Positions 8,141 through 17,593 of a stretch of 64,000 nt of DNA are shown here, one piece after another (the stretch's first letter is position 1; each line of letters starts with the position of its first letter). The DNA is from Sarcina sp034439435 (GTDB taxonomy: Bacteria > Bacillota > Clostridia > Clostridiales > Clostridiaceae), in NCBI RefSeq assembly GCF_034439435.1, contig NZ_JAPCKJ010000002.1:186001-250000 (forward strand), in the 5' to 3' direction. The translations under genes and the position numbers were made by a program. A model generated the notes under the pieces. That model saw nothing but the letters and a program-made list of their open reading frames with translations. It did not search any database and was not told the origin of the DNA.

Positions 8141-9487
8141 TTATAATACTCTCATTAAAGCCTTTGCCTTATCTAAAGTTTCTTCATACTCCATTTCCTC
8201 ATCTGATTCAATGGTTATGCCTCCACCAACTCCAAAATAAGCTTTATTATCTTTAACTAATATAGTTCTTATAACTATATTAAAATCGCAATTTCCCCTT
8301 AAATCAAAATAGCCTATGGCTCCAGTATATATTCCTCTTCTAATTCCCTCTAGCTCTTCTATTATCTCCATACTTCTTATTTTAGGAGCACCTGTTATAG
8401 ATCCACCTGGAAAACATTCTCTTATACATTTTACAGAACTAACATCATCATTTAATTCTCCAATAACAGTTGAAACTAAATGAAACACTGTAGCATACTC
8501 CTCTAATTTAAATAACTCTGTAACCTTAACTGAAAAGGGCTTACAAACTTTGCTTAAATCATTTCTTTCTAAATCAACTATCATTAAAAGCTCTGATTTA
8601 TCTTTTTCACTATTTAAAAGTTCTTTTCTATTTTTTTTATCCTCTATTTCATTTATTCCTCTAGGTCTTGTTCCTTTAATAGGCCTTGTCTCAACCTTAT
8701 TATTATATACCTTTAAAAATCTTTCTGGTGAAGAACTTATTATTTGGAAATCCTCTAAATTTAAGTAACAGGAAAAGGGAGCTTTATTTATACTTCTTAA
8801 ACTAATATATGTATCAAAAGGATTAGAATTATATTGGCACTGAAACCTCTGAGTTAAGTTGGCTATATATGTATGTCCCTCTTTTATATAGTCTTTTACT
8901 TGTTTTACAGCATCTATATATTCTTCTCTTGAAAAGTTTGAAATGAATTCACTTTTTTTATCTAAAATTATGTTAAATTCTATTTTTCCTCTTTTTATCT
9001 TGTCCTCAATATATTTTATGCTTTTTTCTGAGTCTTCTTTAATCCCTAAAGCAGTTACATAAGTTTTCTTATTTCTTAAATCAAATATTATTACATTATC
9101 ATAAAATAAAAAATAACTATCAGGAATACTTAAATCATCTTTAGCACTTTCAGGCATCTTTTCACTTACTCTTCCTATGTCATAAGAAAAGTACCCCATT
9201 GCTCCTCCTAAAAAAGGAATATTACTCTCATAATCAATTTTATATTTTTTAATTAATTCATCTAACTTAACAAAGGGATCTCCACAACTCAATTTCTCAT
9301 CTATGTAAATTTTATCTCCTTTAGAAACAAATTTTTTAAAAGGATTTACTCCTATAAATGAGTATAGAGAAAACTCACTTTCTTCTTTTGAACTATCTAA
9401 AAATATACTATTCCTTTCATCTTTAAATAAAGAATACACTTCATGAGATTCAAGTTTATTGTCTATCTCTTTTATTTTAAAATTCAA
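8141..9487 (-). CDS. pabB: Aminodeoxychorismate synthase component I (PabB)
   Basis: A 448-residue chorismate-binding enzyme. The motif TRPIKGTRPRG carries the lysine that marks aminodeoxychorismate synthase; anthranilate synthase has PIAGT there. Other signatures are VDLERNDL, FPGGSITGAPK and FNIVIRTI. It aminates chorismate with ammonia from PabA. AAAGGTG overlaps an in-frame GTG at 9494-9496, so the TTG at 9485-9487 is the likely start. Confidence 0.95.
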   Translation of the reverse strand: MNFKIKEIDNKLESHEVYSLFKDERNSIFLDSSKEESEFSLYSFIGVNPFKKFVSKGDKIYIDEKLSCGDPFVKLDELIKKYKIDYESNIPFLGGAMGYFSYDIGRVSEKMPESAKDDLSIPDSYFLFYDNVIIFDLRNKKTYVTALGIKEDSEKSIKYIEDKIKRGKIEFNIILDKKSEFISNFSREEYIDAVKQVKDYIKEGHTYIANLTQRFQCQYNSNPFDTYISLRSINKAPFSCYLNLEDFQIISSSPERFLKVYNNKVETRPIKGTRPRGINEIEDKKNRKELLNSEKDKSELLMIVDLERNDLSKVCKPFSVKVTELFKLEEYATVFHLVSTVIGELNDDVSSVKCIRECFPGGSITGAPKIRSMEIIEELEGIRRGIYTGAIGYFDLRGNCDFNIVIRTILVKDNKAYFGVGGGITIESDEEMEYEETLDKAKALMRVL

Positions 9488-9500
9488 GCTAATCACCTTT

Positions 9501-10085
9501 CTATAGTATTAAATTTTTTCTAGAAATTTCAATAAAATTTCTAAGCATTTCATGACCATATTCAGTTAAAACAGCTTCTGGATGAAATTGTACACCTTCT
9601 ACCCTATACTTCTTATGTCTTATCCCCATGACAACACCATCATCACTTAAAGCTGTTACTTCTAAATTCTCTCCTAAAGAATTTTTATCAACTATTAAAG
9701 AATGATATCTAGTGACATTTATATTGTTTTTAATTCCTTTAAAAACACCTTTTCCATCATGAGTTATTTTACTCACCTTTCCATGCACTGGGAATTCTCC
9801 TTTTATTATATTACTTCCAAAGGAATATCCTATACACTGATGTCCAAGACAAACTCCTAAAATCGGAATCTTTTCTTTAAACTCATCTATGATATTCAAA
9901 CATTCTTTCATATCTTTAGGCGCCTTAGGTCCAGGTGATATAATTATTCCTTCTGGCTTTAATTTTTTTATCTCTTCTATAGTTATTTTATCATTCCTTT
10001 TTACAACAATATCCTCATTTAGCTCTTTAAAATATCTAACTAAATTAAATACAAAGGAATCATAATTATCTATTATTAAAAACAT
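9501..10085 (-). CDS. pabA: Aminodeoxychorismate synthase glutaminase component (PabA)
   Basis: A 194-residue class I glutamine amidotransferase with catalytic Cys in GVCLGHQCIG and the His-Glu pair in VQFHPEAVLTEYG. It feeds ammonia to PabB. In many Firmicutes this subunit also serves tryptophan synthesis; here it heads the folate operon. AGAGGTGAATTA precedes the ATG at 10083-10085. Confidence 0.93.
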   Translation of the reverse strand: MFLIIDNYDSFVFNLVRYFKELNEDIVVKRNDKITIEEIKKLKPEGIIISPGPKAPKDMKECLNIIDEFKEKIPILGVCLGHQCIGYSFGSNIIKGEFPVHGKVSKITHDGKGVFKGIKNNINVTRYHSLIVDKNSLGENLEVTALSDDGVVMGIRHKKYRVEGVQFHPEAVLTEYGHEMLRNFIEISRKNLIL

Positions 10086-10355
10086 TAATTCACCTCTAAA
10101 ACATTTAGTTTAAAATCATTATATCAAAAACATATCAAAAAAAATATTAATTTTATACCATTTATATATTACTGTTTTCCTAATTAATAATATAAAGTAT
10201 TGTTATTACTTGATTAGAAGTAAAAAATTAATTTATTTTCCTCTAATTTCTGTGTTAAAATATTTATACTACAAATTTTATAAAAATAACAATATTATTC
10301 AAATAATAATCTTTATACATACATTAATTTTTTCATTTTCAAAGGAGGGTTTACT
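10086..10355. promoter_or_regulatory. Divergent intergenic region, folate operon / PHP gene
   Basis: About 270 AT-rich bases separate pabA from the PHP gene. On the minus strand a TATAAT-like box lies at 10118-10123, a good distance upstream of pabA, but no convincing -35 box goes with it. I see no tetrahydrofolate riboswitch or other structured leader. Confidence 0.4.
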
Positions 10356-11198
10356 ATTAATATTAATGCAGAATTTCATTGTCACTCACTAGCTTCTGAC
10401 GGAACACTATCTCCAAAAGAGATAATTAAAGAAGCAAAAAAAGCAGGTATATCATTAATAGCTTTAACAGACCATGATATAACTTCTGGTCTTGAAGAAG
10501 CCAAAGAAGCTGCAAAAGATTTAGATATTCAATTCATCCCTGGAATAGAACTTAGCTGTGAACATAAGAACGCTACTGTTCATATATTAGGATATTTTAG
10601 AGATGACTCTTATAAATCAGAATCTTTTCAAAACTTCTTAAAAGAATTAAAAAATTCTAGAATAGATAGAGCTAAAAAAATTGTAGCTAATTTAGAAAAA
10701 TATTTTGATATAAAACTTGACTATAGAGATGTTTTAGCAAAAGGAAAAGGTGTAGTTGCCAGACCTCATATAGCTCAATGCATAATAGATGCTGGCTATC
10801 CTTACGATTGGGAATATATCTTTGACAAATTCATCGGAAATGATAGTCCTGCTTATGTTCCAAACAAAAAAATCTCTGTAGAAGAAGGAATAAATATATT
10901 AAAAGCTAACAATGCTTTAACTGTTCTCGCTCATCCAAAACTTATAAAAAGAGTTCCAGTAAAGGAAGTTATGGAATTTCCTTTTGATGGTATAGAAGCA
11001 ATCTATTATCAAAACACAAAAAAGGATACTGACTTCTTTGTTTCTTATGCTGTTCATCATGATCTTCTTATTACATGTGGTTCTGATTTTCATGGTGACC
11101 ATGAAGGAGACGAAAGACATGGTCATGTTGGATGTATGAGTATTCCTGAAGGATATCTTGAAAAATTCCTTGAAAAATATCATAGTAATAAAAAATAA
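10356..11198 (+). CDS. PHP-domain phosphoesterase (RNase AM / YciV type), probable AUU start
   Basis: The frame ending at the TAA 11196-11198 encodes a complete ~280-residue PHP protein: EFHCHSLASDG, LTDHD, GIELSCE, AHPK and CGSDFHGD supply the trinuclear metal ligands. Relatives are 3',5'-nucleotide phosphatases or 5'-to-3' RNases. The frame has no ATG, GTG or TTG between an upstream in-frame stop at 10287 and Met at 10971, which lies well inside the domain. AAAGGAGGG at 10341-10349 sits 6 nt before ATT at 10356, and translation from there gives the N-terminus expected of the family. I therefore infer an AUU start; a sequence error in an ATG is the alternative. Confidence 0.8.
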   Translation: MNINAEFHCHSLASDGTLSPKEIIKEAKKAGISLIALTDHDITSGLEEAKEAAKDLDIQFIPGIELSCEHKNATVHILGYFRDDSYKSESFQNFLKELKNSRIDRAKKIVANLEKYFDIKLDYRDVLAKGKGVVARPHIAQCIIDAGYPYDWEYIFDKFIGNDSPAYVPNKKISVEEGINILKANNALTVLAHPKLIKRVPVKEVMEFPFDGIEAIYYQNTKKDTDFFVSYAVHHDLLITCGSDFHGDHEGDERHGHVGCMSIPEGYLEKFLEKYHSNKK

Positions 11199-11209
11199 TA
11201 TTAATCAAA

Positions 11210-11249
11210 ATAATGGCAATATGGTTTAACTAACCACATTGCCATTATT
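11210..11249 (+). terminator. Terminator of the PHP gene
   Basis: A 16-bp stem with one mismatch (11210-11225 with 11234-11249) ends in ATTATTTCTTTAT. Confidence 0.8.
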
Positions 11250-11400
11250 TCTTTATAAATCTAAAAAATATAATATTCTATTAAAAAAAGTATTTACTTT
11301 TCAGCAAAAAAGAATATAATTTAATTATAGGTGTTAATTAATAATTAATATTAATTAATTTTGATTGTTACAATTTTAACATATATTAGGTGGTGTTTTT

Positions 11401-14037
11401 ATGAATTATTTAGAAATAAAAAAAGATATTTATTGGATTGGATCTTTAGATCCTGAATTAAGAGTATTTGATATTATCATGTATACTCCTTACGGAACTA
11501 CTTATAACTCATATGTTGTTAAAGGTAGTGAAAAAATAGCTATATTTGAAACAGTAAAAGAAAAATGTTTTGAAGATTATTTATCAAAACTTAATAGCTT
11601 AGGTGTTGATCCTAAATCTATAGATTATATAGTTGTTGATCATACAGAACCTGACCATGCTGGTTCAGTTGAAAAGCTATTAGAAATCTCTCCTAAAGCT
11701 AAGGTTGTAGGTTCAATGCAAGCTATAGAGTTTTTAAAAGATATAGTTAATAAAGAGTTTGAGTATATAGTTGTTGGAGACAATGACTCAATTTCACTAG
11801 GAAATAAAACATTACAATTTATTTCTGCACCATTTTTACACTGGCCAGACTCAATGTATACTTATATTCCTGAAGATAAAGCATTAATAACTTGTGACTC
11901 TTTCGGAAGCCACTATTCTTGTGAAGAAGTATTTAATGACTTAATCCCTAATGAAGGAGAATATTTAGATGCTTTAAGATACTACTATGATTGTATCTTT
12001 GGACCATATAAACCTTATGTTTTAAAAGCTATAGACAAAATTAAGGATTTAAACATAGATTTAGTTTGTCCTGGTCATGGTCCTGTACTTAGACAAGATC
12101 CTTGGAAGATAATAAATACTTATAAAGAATGGAGCACTCCAGTAGAGCCTAAAATAAATGGAGATAAAAAAGTTACTATTCCTTATGTATCAGCTTATGG
12201 ATATACTAAAGAATTAGCTGAAGAAATTTCTAAAGGAATACAAGCTGAACATAATGTTGAAGTTAAATTATATGATTTAACATATAGTAAACAAGAAGAT
12301 GTTTTAGCTGATATAGGCGAATCAGATGGAATATTATTCGGTTCACCAACAATAGTTGGAGAATTACTACCTCCTATTAGAATTCTTTTAGCTAACTTAA
12401 ACCCTATTATTCATGGAGGAAAATACGCTGCTGCCTTTGGTTCATACGGATGGAGTGGAGAAGCTGTTCCAAGAATAGAAGCTAGATTAAAAGAATTAAA
12501 GATGAACATATTTGGACCTGGTTTAAGAATTAAATTTAAACCTTCAACTGTTGAATTAAAAGAAGCCTTTGAATTCGGTAGAGATTTTACAAGAACTATG
12601 TTTGGAGAAAAAGAACTTGATTATGCTCCAAATAATGCTACTGAAACTAAGGAAATATTAGTTGGAAACGGAAAGACAAGATATTGGAAGTGTCTAGTTT
12701 GTGGTGAAATCTTTGAGAGCCCAGTATGTCCTGATATCTGTCCTGTTTGTGGTGCTGGAAAAGAACAATTTATAGAAGTTGAAATGGATACATTTGAAAA
12801 GAATGATACTAATGATGACTTTGTAATCATAGGTAATGGAGCTTCTGGATTCTACGCTGCTAAAACAATAAGAGAAATAAATAAAACAGCTTCAGTTAAA
12901 TTACTTTCAAGTGAAGAAGTTTCTTCTTATTCAAGACCAAACCTTTCAGATCTTTTAACTGAAGAAATGAATATAGACACTTTCTACTTAGCAAAATCTT
13001 CTTGGTATAAAGAAAATAATATAGAAGAGTTACTAGGTGTTACAGTTAATTATATAGATAAAGAAGGTAAAAAAGTGATCTTAAAAGATGGTACTGAAAT
13101 ACCATATACTAAACTTATATTAGCTAATGGTAGTCATAACTTTATTCCACCATTTAAAGTTATGAATAATAATGAGGAAATTTCTTTAAATAGCAATAAC
13201 ATTCATGACTTTAAAGGTATCTACTCTATTAAAGACTTAAAAGATACTTTTGATGTTAAAGAAGAAATGAAAGGTGCTAAAAAAGCTATTGTTATAGGTG
13301 CTGGTCCTCTTGGATTAGAAGCAGCTTGGGAAATGAAACTTGCTGGTATTGATGTGACAGTAGTTGAATGCTTACCAAACCTTATGAACAATCAATTAGA
13401 TCAAGAAATTGCTGACATCTTCAGAAGCCAAGTTTCTGATTGTGGAATCACATTCTTAACATCACAAGAATGTGATAGAATCATAACTAAAGATGGAAAA
13501 TTAACTTCTCTTGATCTAAAGAATGGAAAAACTTTAGATGCTGATATATTACTAGTTTCAACTGGTATAAGAAGTAATATTGAGTTAGCTAAAGAATCAG
13601 GAATTGATTGCAATAGAGGTGTTATTGTTAATGAAAGAATGGAAACAAGTGTTAAAGATATCTACGCTTGTGGTGATGTAGCTGAATTTAACGGTATTGT
13701 TTATGGAAACTGGCCTGCAGCAATTGAGATGGGTAAAACTGCCGGTGCAAATTCAGCTGGATCAGAAAAAACATTTGAAAACTTTACACCATCAATAATA
13801 TTAGATGCTTTAAATACTCATGTATTCTCAGCTGGTTTAATAAGATTTAATGATGATTCTTATGAAAAAATAAGCTCTAAAGATGAAGTAAAAGGACAAT
13901 ACACTAAATTATTCTTCAAAGATAATATTTTAGTTGGAGGAATTATAGTTGGTGATATTTCTAAAGCTGGTCAAATAATCATAGCAATAGATAATAAATT
14001 ATCTAAAGCTGCTGCTTTATCAAATGATTTACTATAA
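11401..14037 (+). CDS. Flavodiiron protein fused to rubredoxin and NADH:rubredoxin oxidoreductase
   Basis: A single 878-residue chain with four modules. Residues 1-~250 are the diiron metallo-beta-lactamase core (His81, Glu83, Asp85 and His86 in DHTEPDHAGS). Residues ~255-400 are FMN-binding flavodoxin. Residues ~420-460 are a rubredoxin (CLVCG and CPVCG pairs). Residues ~470-878 are an FAD/NAD(P)H reductase (VIIGNGASGFYAAK; a second nucleotide fold at VIGAGPLGLEAAW; DIYACGDVAE). The fusion carries the whole electron path from NAD(P)H to the diiron site and should reduce O2 to water, possibly also NO or peroxide, in the cytoplasm. It fits the multidomain clostridial class. Monocistronic, with AGGTGG before the ATG. 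Confidence 0.95.
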   Translation: MNYLEIKKDIYWIGSLDPELRVFDIIMYTPYGTTYNSYVVKGSEKIAIFETVKEKCFEDYLSKLNSLGVDPKSIDYIVVDHTEPDHAGSVEKLLEISPKAKVVGSMQAIEFLKDIVNKEFEYIVVGDNDSISLGNKTLQFISAPFLHWPDSMYTYIPEDKALITCDSFGSHYSCEEVFNDLIPNEGEYLDALRYYYDCIFGPYKPYVLKAIDKIKDLNIDLVCPGHGPVLRQDPWKIINTYKEWSTPVEPKINGDKKVTIPYVSAYGYTKELAEEISKGIQAEHNVEVKLYDLTYSKQEDVLADIGESDGILFGSPTIVGELLPPIRILLANLNPIIHGGKYAAAFGSYGWSGEAVPRIEARLKELKMNIFGPGLRIKFKPSTVELKEAFEFGRDFTRTMFGEKELDYAPNNATETKEILVGNGKTRYWKCLVCGEIFESPVCPDICPVCGAGKEQFIEVEMDTFEKNDTNDDFVIIGNGASGFYAAKTIREINKTASVKLLSSEEVSSYSRPNLSDLLTEEMNIDTFYLAKSSWYKENNIEELLGVTVNYIDKEGKKVILKDGTEIPYTKLILANGSHNFIPPFKVMNNNEEISLNSNNIHDFKGIYSIKDLKDTFDVKEEMKGAKKAIVIGAGPLGLEAAWEMKLAGIDVTVVECLPNLMNNQLDQEIADIFRSQVSDCGITFLTSQECDRIITKDGKLTSLDLKNGKTLDADILLVSTGIRSNIELAKESGIDCNRGVIVNERMETSVKDIYACGDVAEFNGIVYGNWPAAIEMGKTAGANSAGSEKTFENFTPSIILDALNTHVFSAGLIRFNDDSYEKISSKDEVKGQYTKLFFKDNILVGGIIVGDISKAGQIIIAIDNKLSKAAALSNDLL

Positions 14038-14057
14038 TATTTAAAAAACTTAAATAA

Positions 14058-14090
14058 AAAAAGGATATTAGTTTTACTAATATCCTTTTT
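14058..14090. terminator. Bidirectional terminator, flavodiiron gene / gntR
   Basis: Stem AAAAAGGATATTAG/CTAATATCCTTTTT with a short loop; it ends at the stop of the convergent regulator gene. Confidence 0.9.
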
Positions 14091-14824
14091 TAATTAAGAT
14101 TTAACTCAACAATAAATGTATTTCTTTCTCCTGGGTAAATACTTTCAGAATACTCTATTGGTTTCCCACTTTTTAAATAACCAATTGATGATAAGTAATG
14201 AATGGCTTTTCCCTCATTTATCTCTAAAAGTCTTGCAGTTTTATAATCTGCATTTTTAGCCTCTATCTCTCTAACTACTCTACAAACTTTTAAACCCCTA
14301 CTTTCTAAAATATCATATAATGATGTACTTTCTAAGTCATTTCCTAAAACTTCTCTAGCAACTTTATAAGGTAAATAAACATTTGTTAGTAGAACAGGCT
14401 TATGATTTGTATCATCCTTTTTATTCTCTCTTTCAGCAAATCTAAGTCTTTCTATTCTAATAACCTTATCGCCTTCGCCTATCTCCAATTTTTCCGCAAT
14501 TTTACTATCTGCTAATATTATCTCTTTACCTAATACCCTTGTTATAGGCTTTAACCCCTTATTATTCATTTCTCTATTGTAGCTCTCTATGAATCTAGTG
14601 TTATCTTGCACTATTTTAGGTTTTGTAACAAAGGTTCCCCTTCCCTTGATTCTCTTTAAATATCCTTTATTAACTAAACTATTAAGTGCTTGCCTAACTG
14701 TGGGCCTACTTACAGAAAATTTTTCTGATAATTGCATTTCAGTAGGAAGTACTTCTCCTTCTGATAATTCTCCTGACTCAATCTTATCTAGTATATAATT
14801 TTCTATTTTATTATGTAAATGCAT
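14090..14824 (-). CDS. GntR/HutC-family repressor of the mannoside cluster
   Basis: A 244-residue regulator. Residues ~5-75 are a GntR winged helix (LPTEMQLSEKFSVSRPTVRQ, then GRGTFVT). Residues ~95-240 are a UTRA effector-binding domain ending in SIGYLKSGKPIEYSESIYPG. UTRA regulators usually bind sugar phosphates. The gene adjoins an alpha-mannosidase, a ROK kinase and a phosphomannose isomerase, and the same palindrome lies in its own promoter and in theirs, so it very probably represses the cluster and itself until a phosphosugar appears. AAGGGTG precedes the ATG. Confidence 0.9.
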   Translation of the reverse strand: MHLHNKIENYILDKIESGELSEGEVLPTEMQLSEKFSVSRPTVRQALNSLVNKGYLKRIKGRGTFVTKPKIVQDNTRFIESYNREMNNKGLKPITRVLGKEIILADSKIAEKLEIGEGDKVIRIERLRFAERENKKDDTNHKPVLLTNVYLPYKVAREVLGNDLESTSLYDILESRGLKVCRVVREIEAKNADYKTARLLEINEGKAIHYLSSIGYLKSGKPIEYSESIYPGERNTFIVELNLN

Positions 14825-14864
14825 AAAAACACCCTTTTCTTAACTTGATTCTTTATTAATAAAA

Positions 14865-14900
14865 ATTATATCATATATCTATATTAAAATGTAATTACAT
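14865..14900 (-). promoter_or_regulatory. gntR promoter with GntR operator
   Basis: On the minus strand TATAAT (14865-14870) lies 18 nt from TTACAT (14889-14894). The perfect palindrome ATGTAATTACAT (14889-14900) covers the -35 box, so autorepression is expected. It also forms part of the long palindrome at 14881-15075. Confidence 0.65.
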
Positions 14901-15075
14901 ATTTCTCAAAACTTAAAATAATAAAACTTATAAATATATTCCGAGAATTACTGAATGACCCTAAGAATTTATAGCGATTACTTCTAAGGTTTTGCTAAAG
15001 CTTATTCAGATATTCTCTTCATGTTATTTATAAGTTTTATTTCAAGTTATTTTTTATGCATTACATTTTAAATAC
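14881..15075. repeat. ~195-bp long imperfect palindrome
   Basis: The left arm 14881-14956 pairs with the right arm 15003-15075 over ~70 bases with a few bulges. Exact blocks include AATAAAACTTATAAATA (14922-14938) and its complement (15025-15041), AAAATGTAAT at both outer ends, and GAGAAT..CTGAAT near the centre. The remaining centre can fold further (CCTAAGAA with TTCTAAGG). The size and symmetry suggest a MITE-like insertion or a structured RNA. It fills most of the gap between gntR and the mannosidase gene. Confidence 0.7.
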
Positions 15076-15087
15076 TACTTTTTTATA

Positions 15088-17490
15088 TTAATTCCACCTA
15101 TTAAAACAAACTACTCCTTCATTTTGATTGATAATCTCTTTAAATGCCTTTTTAGCATCCCCATTAACCTTAAATACGGAGTAATTAAATTCATAGAACC
15201 CACCTAAAGAAGCTTTAAAGTTTGTTTCCCAATAATTATTCATTACCCATGAATATACTAAATCATTATTTATTACTCCAGGATCTCCACATAAATTTAT
15301 TTCATGAGGTTTAATATCTCCCATAAAAATCATATGAGCATCTTTTGATGTTATTGCAAGAGATTCCTTTTCTCCCTCTAAAACCATTCCATTTTGTATT
15401 GCATAGAAATCTACACAACTCTTTGGAAGTTGATCTATTCTAGGTCTTAAATAACATCCTGTCTTATCTATATAAATTTCCTCTTTTTCCTCCATAGTAA
15501 AAGGAAGTGCTACATATAAATTTTCAGCATTTAATACATTATCTTTTCCAACTCTACAATCTACATCAACTCTAGGTAATTCTTTATAAATAGTTAGTAT
15601 TACAAAGTAATTGGAGCATCCTTTAACCTTATATTCAAGTTCTACTCTTCCAAATAAATCTCCATCATTTAATACTTTAACATTTATAAGTTTTCCAAAG
15701 TCTCTAATACTATGATATGCCTTTCTATTTCTTCCCATTAACCTTCTATCATTGGCAATATCTGTTTTAAGTGGTGTAACTTCATATATAGGTGTAAAAG
15801 CATTTACAACTCTATCTTTTCTTTGAAGATTTTTTCCACTTTCTTTGTCAATAAATTCTATAATACCTTCTTCTAATTCAAACTTTATCTTAAAGAAAGG
15901 AGATTCTAATCTATTTAGAGTAACTATTAAATCTTTTCTATCATTAACTAAATCCTGTACTCCATCAGCGCCTGTTAAGGTATATCCTGCTGTTGTCTTA
16001 AGCTTTTCCCTATTGATATCTCTAAATATTAAAGATTTCTCTTCCTTTGGCTCTAAATCAACTAAAACATTTATTTCATATCCTCTAGGTACCATAGCTA
16101 TTTGATGCGGATAAACCTTACCAGTATCCTTATCTACAATCTCAAAATTTTCATGTCCAAATAAAACCTCCAAGAAAAATTTAGCAATTTCTCTTCTCTT
16201 TTCATCATGTGGATTTACTACTTTAAAACTTATATCTCTCCACATCTTAAGCTCCGTTTCTCCAAGCTTATAAGTTATTTTATCTAAGTTTCTTGCTGCC
16301 GCTTCATGTCCATTTGAAGCAAAAGATTGTTTTCTTAAATCCAGGTTATTAACCATAGTGTGCCATGGTTCAGTAATTGAAGCTGAATATCCCCAAGTAT
16401 GCTCTGAATACATCATAAAATTATTAAGAGCTTCATTCATAAGTTTTTTTTCTCCTAATTCATTTTTAGGATCTAATTTCTTACATAAATTATACAATCT
16501 TAAACCTTCTCTATAGTGTTTAACAGCTCCAGGAGTTGATGCTGTTCCATCAGCCCACCAATCAGTCCAATCTCCTTTATAAGTTGGTATTAAGTCTGAC
16601 TCTTTGAATCTATTAATATTTTCTAACAAATCCTCTAATACTGCCATTTCAAGCTTAATTTCATTGCCATGTTCCTTGTTCCATCTATTAATAAATTCTA
16701 TAATTTTAAAACTTGGAGGAGCATTATCTGTCATAAGAGCCGAAACTGTTACTGGAAGAAAATCAAAAGGAAAATCTTCCTCTTCAAACTTTTCTAAATA
16801 ATTAAATATTCTTTTTTCAGCTCTTTCATAGTGCCCTATATCTTTACTATTTAATCCATCTTTTATGGTGAATTCCCAACTATTAAACTGAGAAAATCCC
16901 AACTCATTTCCAACATGATAGTGTTCTCCTACCCATGAAAGAAGCTTGTCTCCATTTGGAGTTTCCCAATAAAAAGGATATTGTTTTCTTCCATTAGGAT
17001 ACATTCCATGGTGAGTATGAATACATGAATATAAAAGGTTTACACCACTATCCTTAAGGGCCTGTGAATATCCCCATGAATATCCATTTATATCTGCTGT
17101 CATAGCACAATTAGCACTTAATCCTAAACTCTTTAATTTATCAATTGTTCTATTAAATACATCTCTTAATACATCATCACTTATTAAATCTGTTAAATTT
17201 AAATAGTTTAAGCTTAACCCAATTCTACCTAATTTAACATACTTTATAAAATCACTTAATTCCTTTTCAGTAGCCTCTTCTAAGAATCTTTCTACACACC
17301 AAAAGCTTTCACAAGTCCATTTATAGCCTTGCCATTCTTCTTTTCCATTTTCATATGCTTCATTTAATATATTTATTGCCTCTTTTATATATTCTATATG
17401 ATGCCTCTCTATTTTTTCCTGCCTATCAGTATATCCAATATCAGTATGACTGTGATTTAAAACAAGTATTTTCCACTTTTTCTTTAACAT
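15088..17490 (-). CDS. Alpha-mannosidase, glycoside hydrolase family 38
   Basis: An 800-residue cytoplasmic enzyme (no signal peptide). The N-terminal metal-binding motif LNHSHTDIGYTDRQ, the acidic segment MTADINGYSWGYS and the later YSEHTWGYSASI match GH38 catalytic and zinc-binding elements; the C-terminal half is the beta-rich GH38 domain. It should release mannose, perhaps from imported or phosphorylated alpha-mannosides derived from host N-glycans. It follows the ROK kinase by ~100 nt without a terminator, so they probably share a transcript. GAGAGGTG precedes the ATG. Confidence 0.9.
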   Translation of the reverse strand: MLKKKWKILVLNHSHTDIGYTDRQEKIERHHIEYIKEAINILNEAYENGKEEWQGYKWTCESFWCVERFLEEATEKELSDFIKYVKLGRIGLSLNYLNLTDLISDDVLRDVFNRTIDKLKSLGLSANCAMTADINGYSWGYSQALKDSGVNLLYSCIHTHHGMYPNGRKQYPFYWETPNGDKLLSWVGEHYHVGNELGFSQFNSWEFTIKDGLNSKDIGHYERAEKRIFNYLEKFEEEDFPFDFLPVTVSALMTDNAPPSFKIIEFINRWNKEHGNEIKLEMAVLEDLLENINRFKESDLIPTYKGDWTDWWADGTASTPGAVKHYREGLRLYNLCKKLDPKNELGEKKLMNEALNNFMMYSEHTWGYSASITEPWHTMVNNLDLRKQSFASNGHEAAARNLDKITYKLGETELKMWRDISFKVVNPHDEKRREIAKFFLEVLFGHENFEIVDKDTGKVYPHQIAMVPRGYEINVLVDLEPKEEKSLIFRDINREKLKTTAGYTLTGADGVQDLVNDRKDLIVTLNRLESPFFKIKFELEEGIIEFIDKESGKNLQRKDRVVNAFTPIYEVTPLKTDIANDRRLMGRNRKAYHSIRDFGKLINVKVLNDGDLFGRVELEYKVKGCSNYFVILTIYKELPRVDVDCRVGKDNVLNAENLYVALPFTMEEKEEIYIDKTGCYLRPRIDQLPKSCVDFYAIQNGMVLEGEKESLAITSKDAHMIFMGDIKPHEINLCGDPGVINNDLVYSWVMNNYWETNFKASLGGFYEFNYSVFKVNGDAKKAFKEIINQNEGVVCFNRWN

Positions 17491-17593
17491 AAATATACAC
17501 CTCTCAAAACCTTTTTATTTTATACTTTAGATATAATTATCTTTTTAATTTTATACATTAAAATTTTCTTTAATTTATATAAACAAAACTAAT

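Noticed and set aside
9487..9501. Tryptophan-pathway (TrpG/TrpE) assignment of the pabA-pabB pair
   Set aside because: The PIKGT motif with catalytic lysine and the folate operon context mark aminodeoxychorismate synthase.
10210..10392. 60-codon frame overlapping the start of the PHP gene
   Set aside because: It ends 12 codons into the PHP frame, and its translation shows no conserved pattern; the Shine-Dalgarno at 10341 fits the PHP frame.
10917..11183. 88-codon minus-strand frame opposite the PHP gene
   Set aside because: It lies wholly within the PHP coding frame, has no ribosome site, and its product is low-complexity hydrophobic/aromatic.
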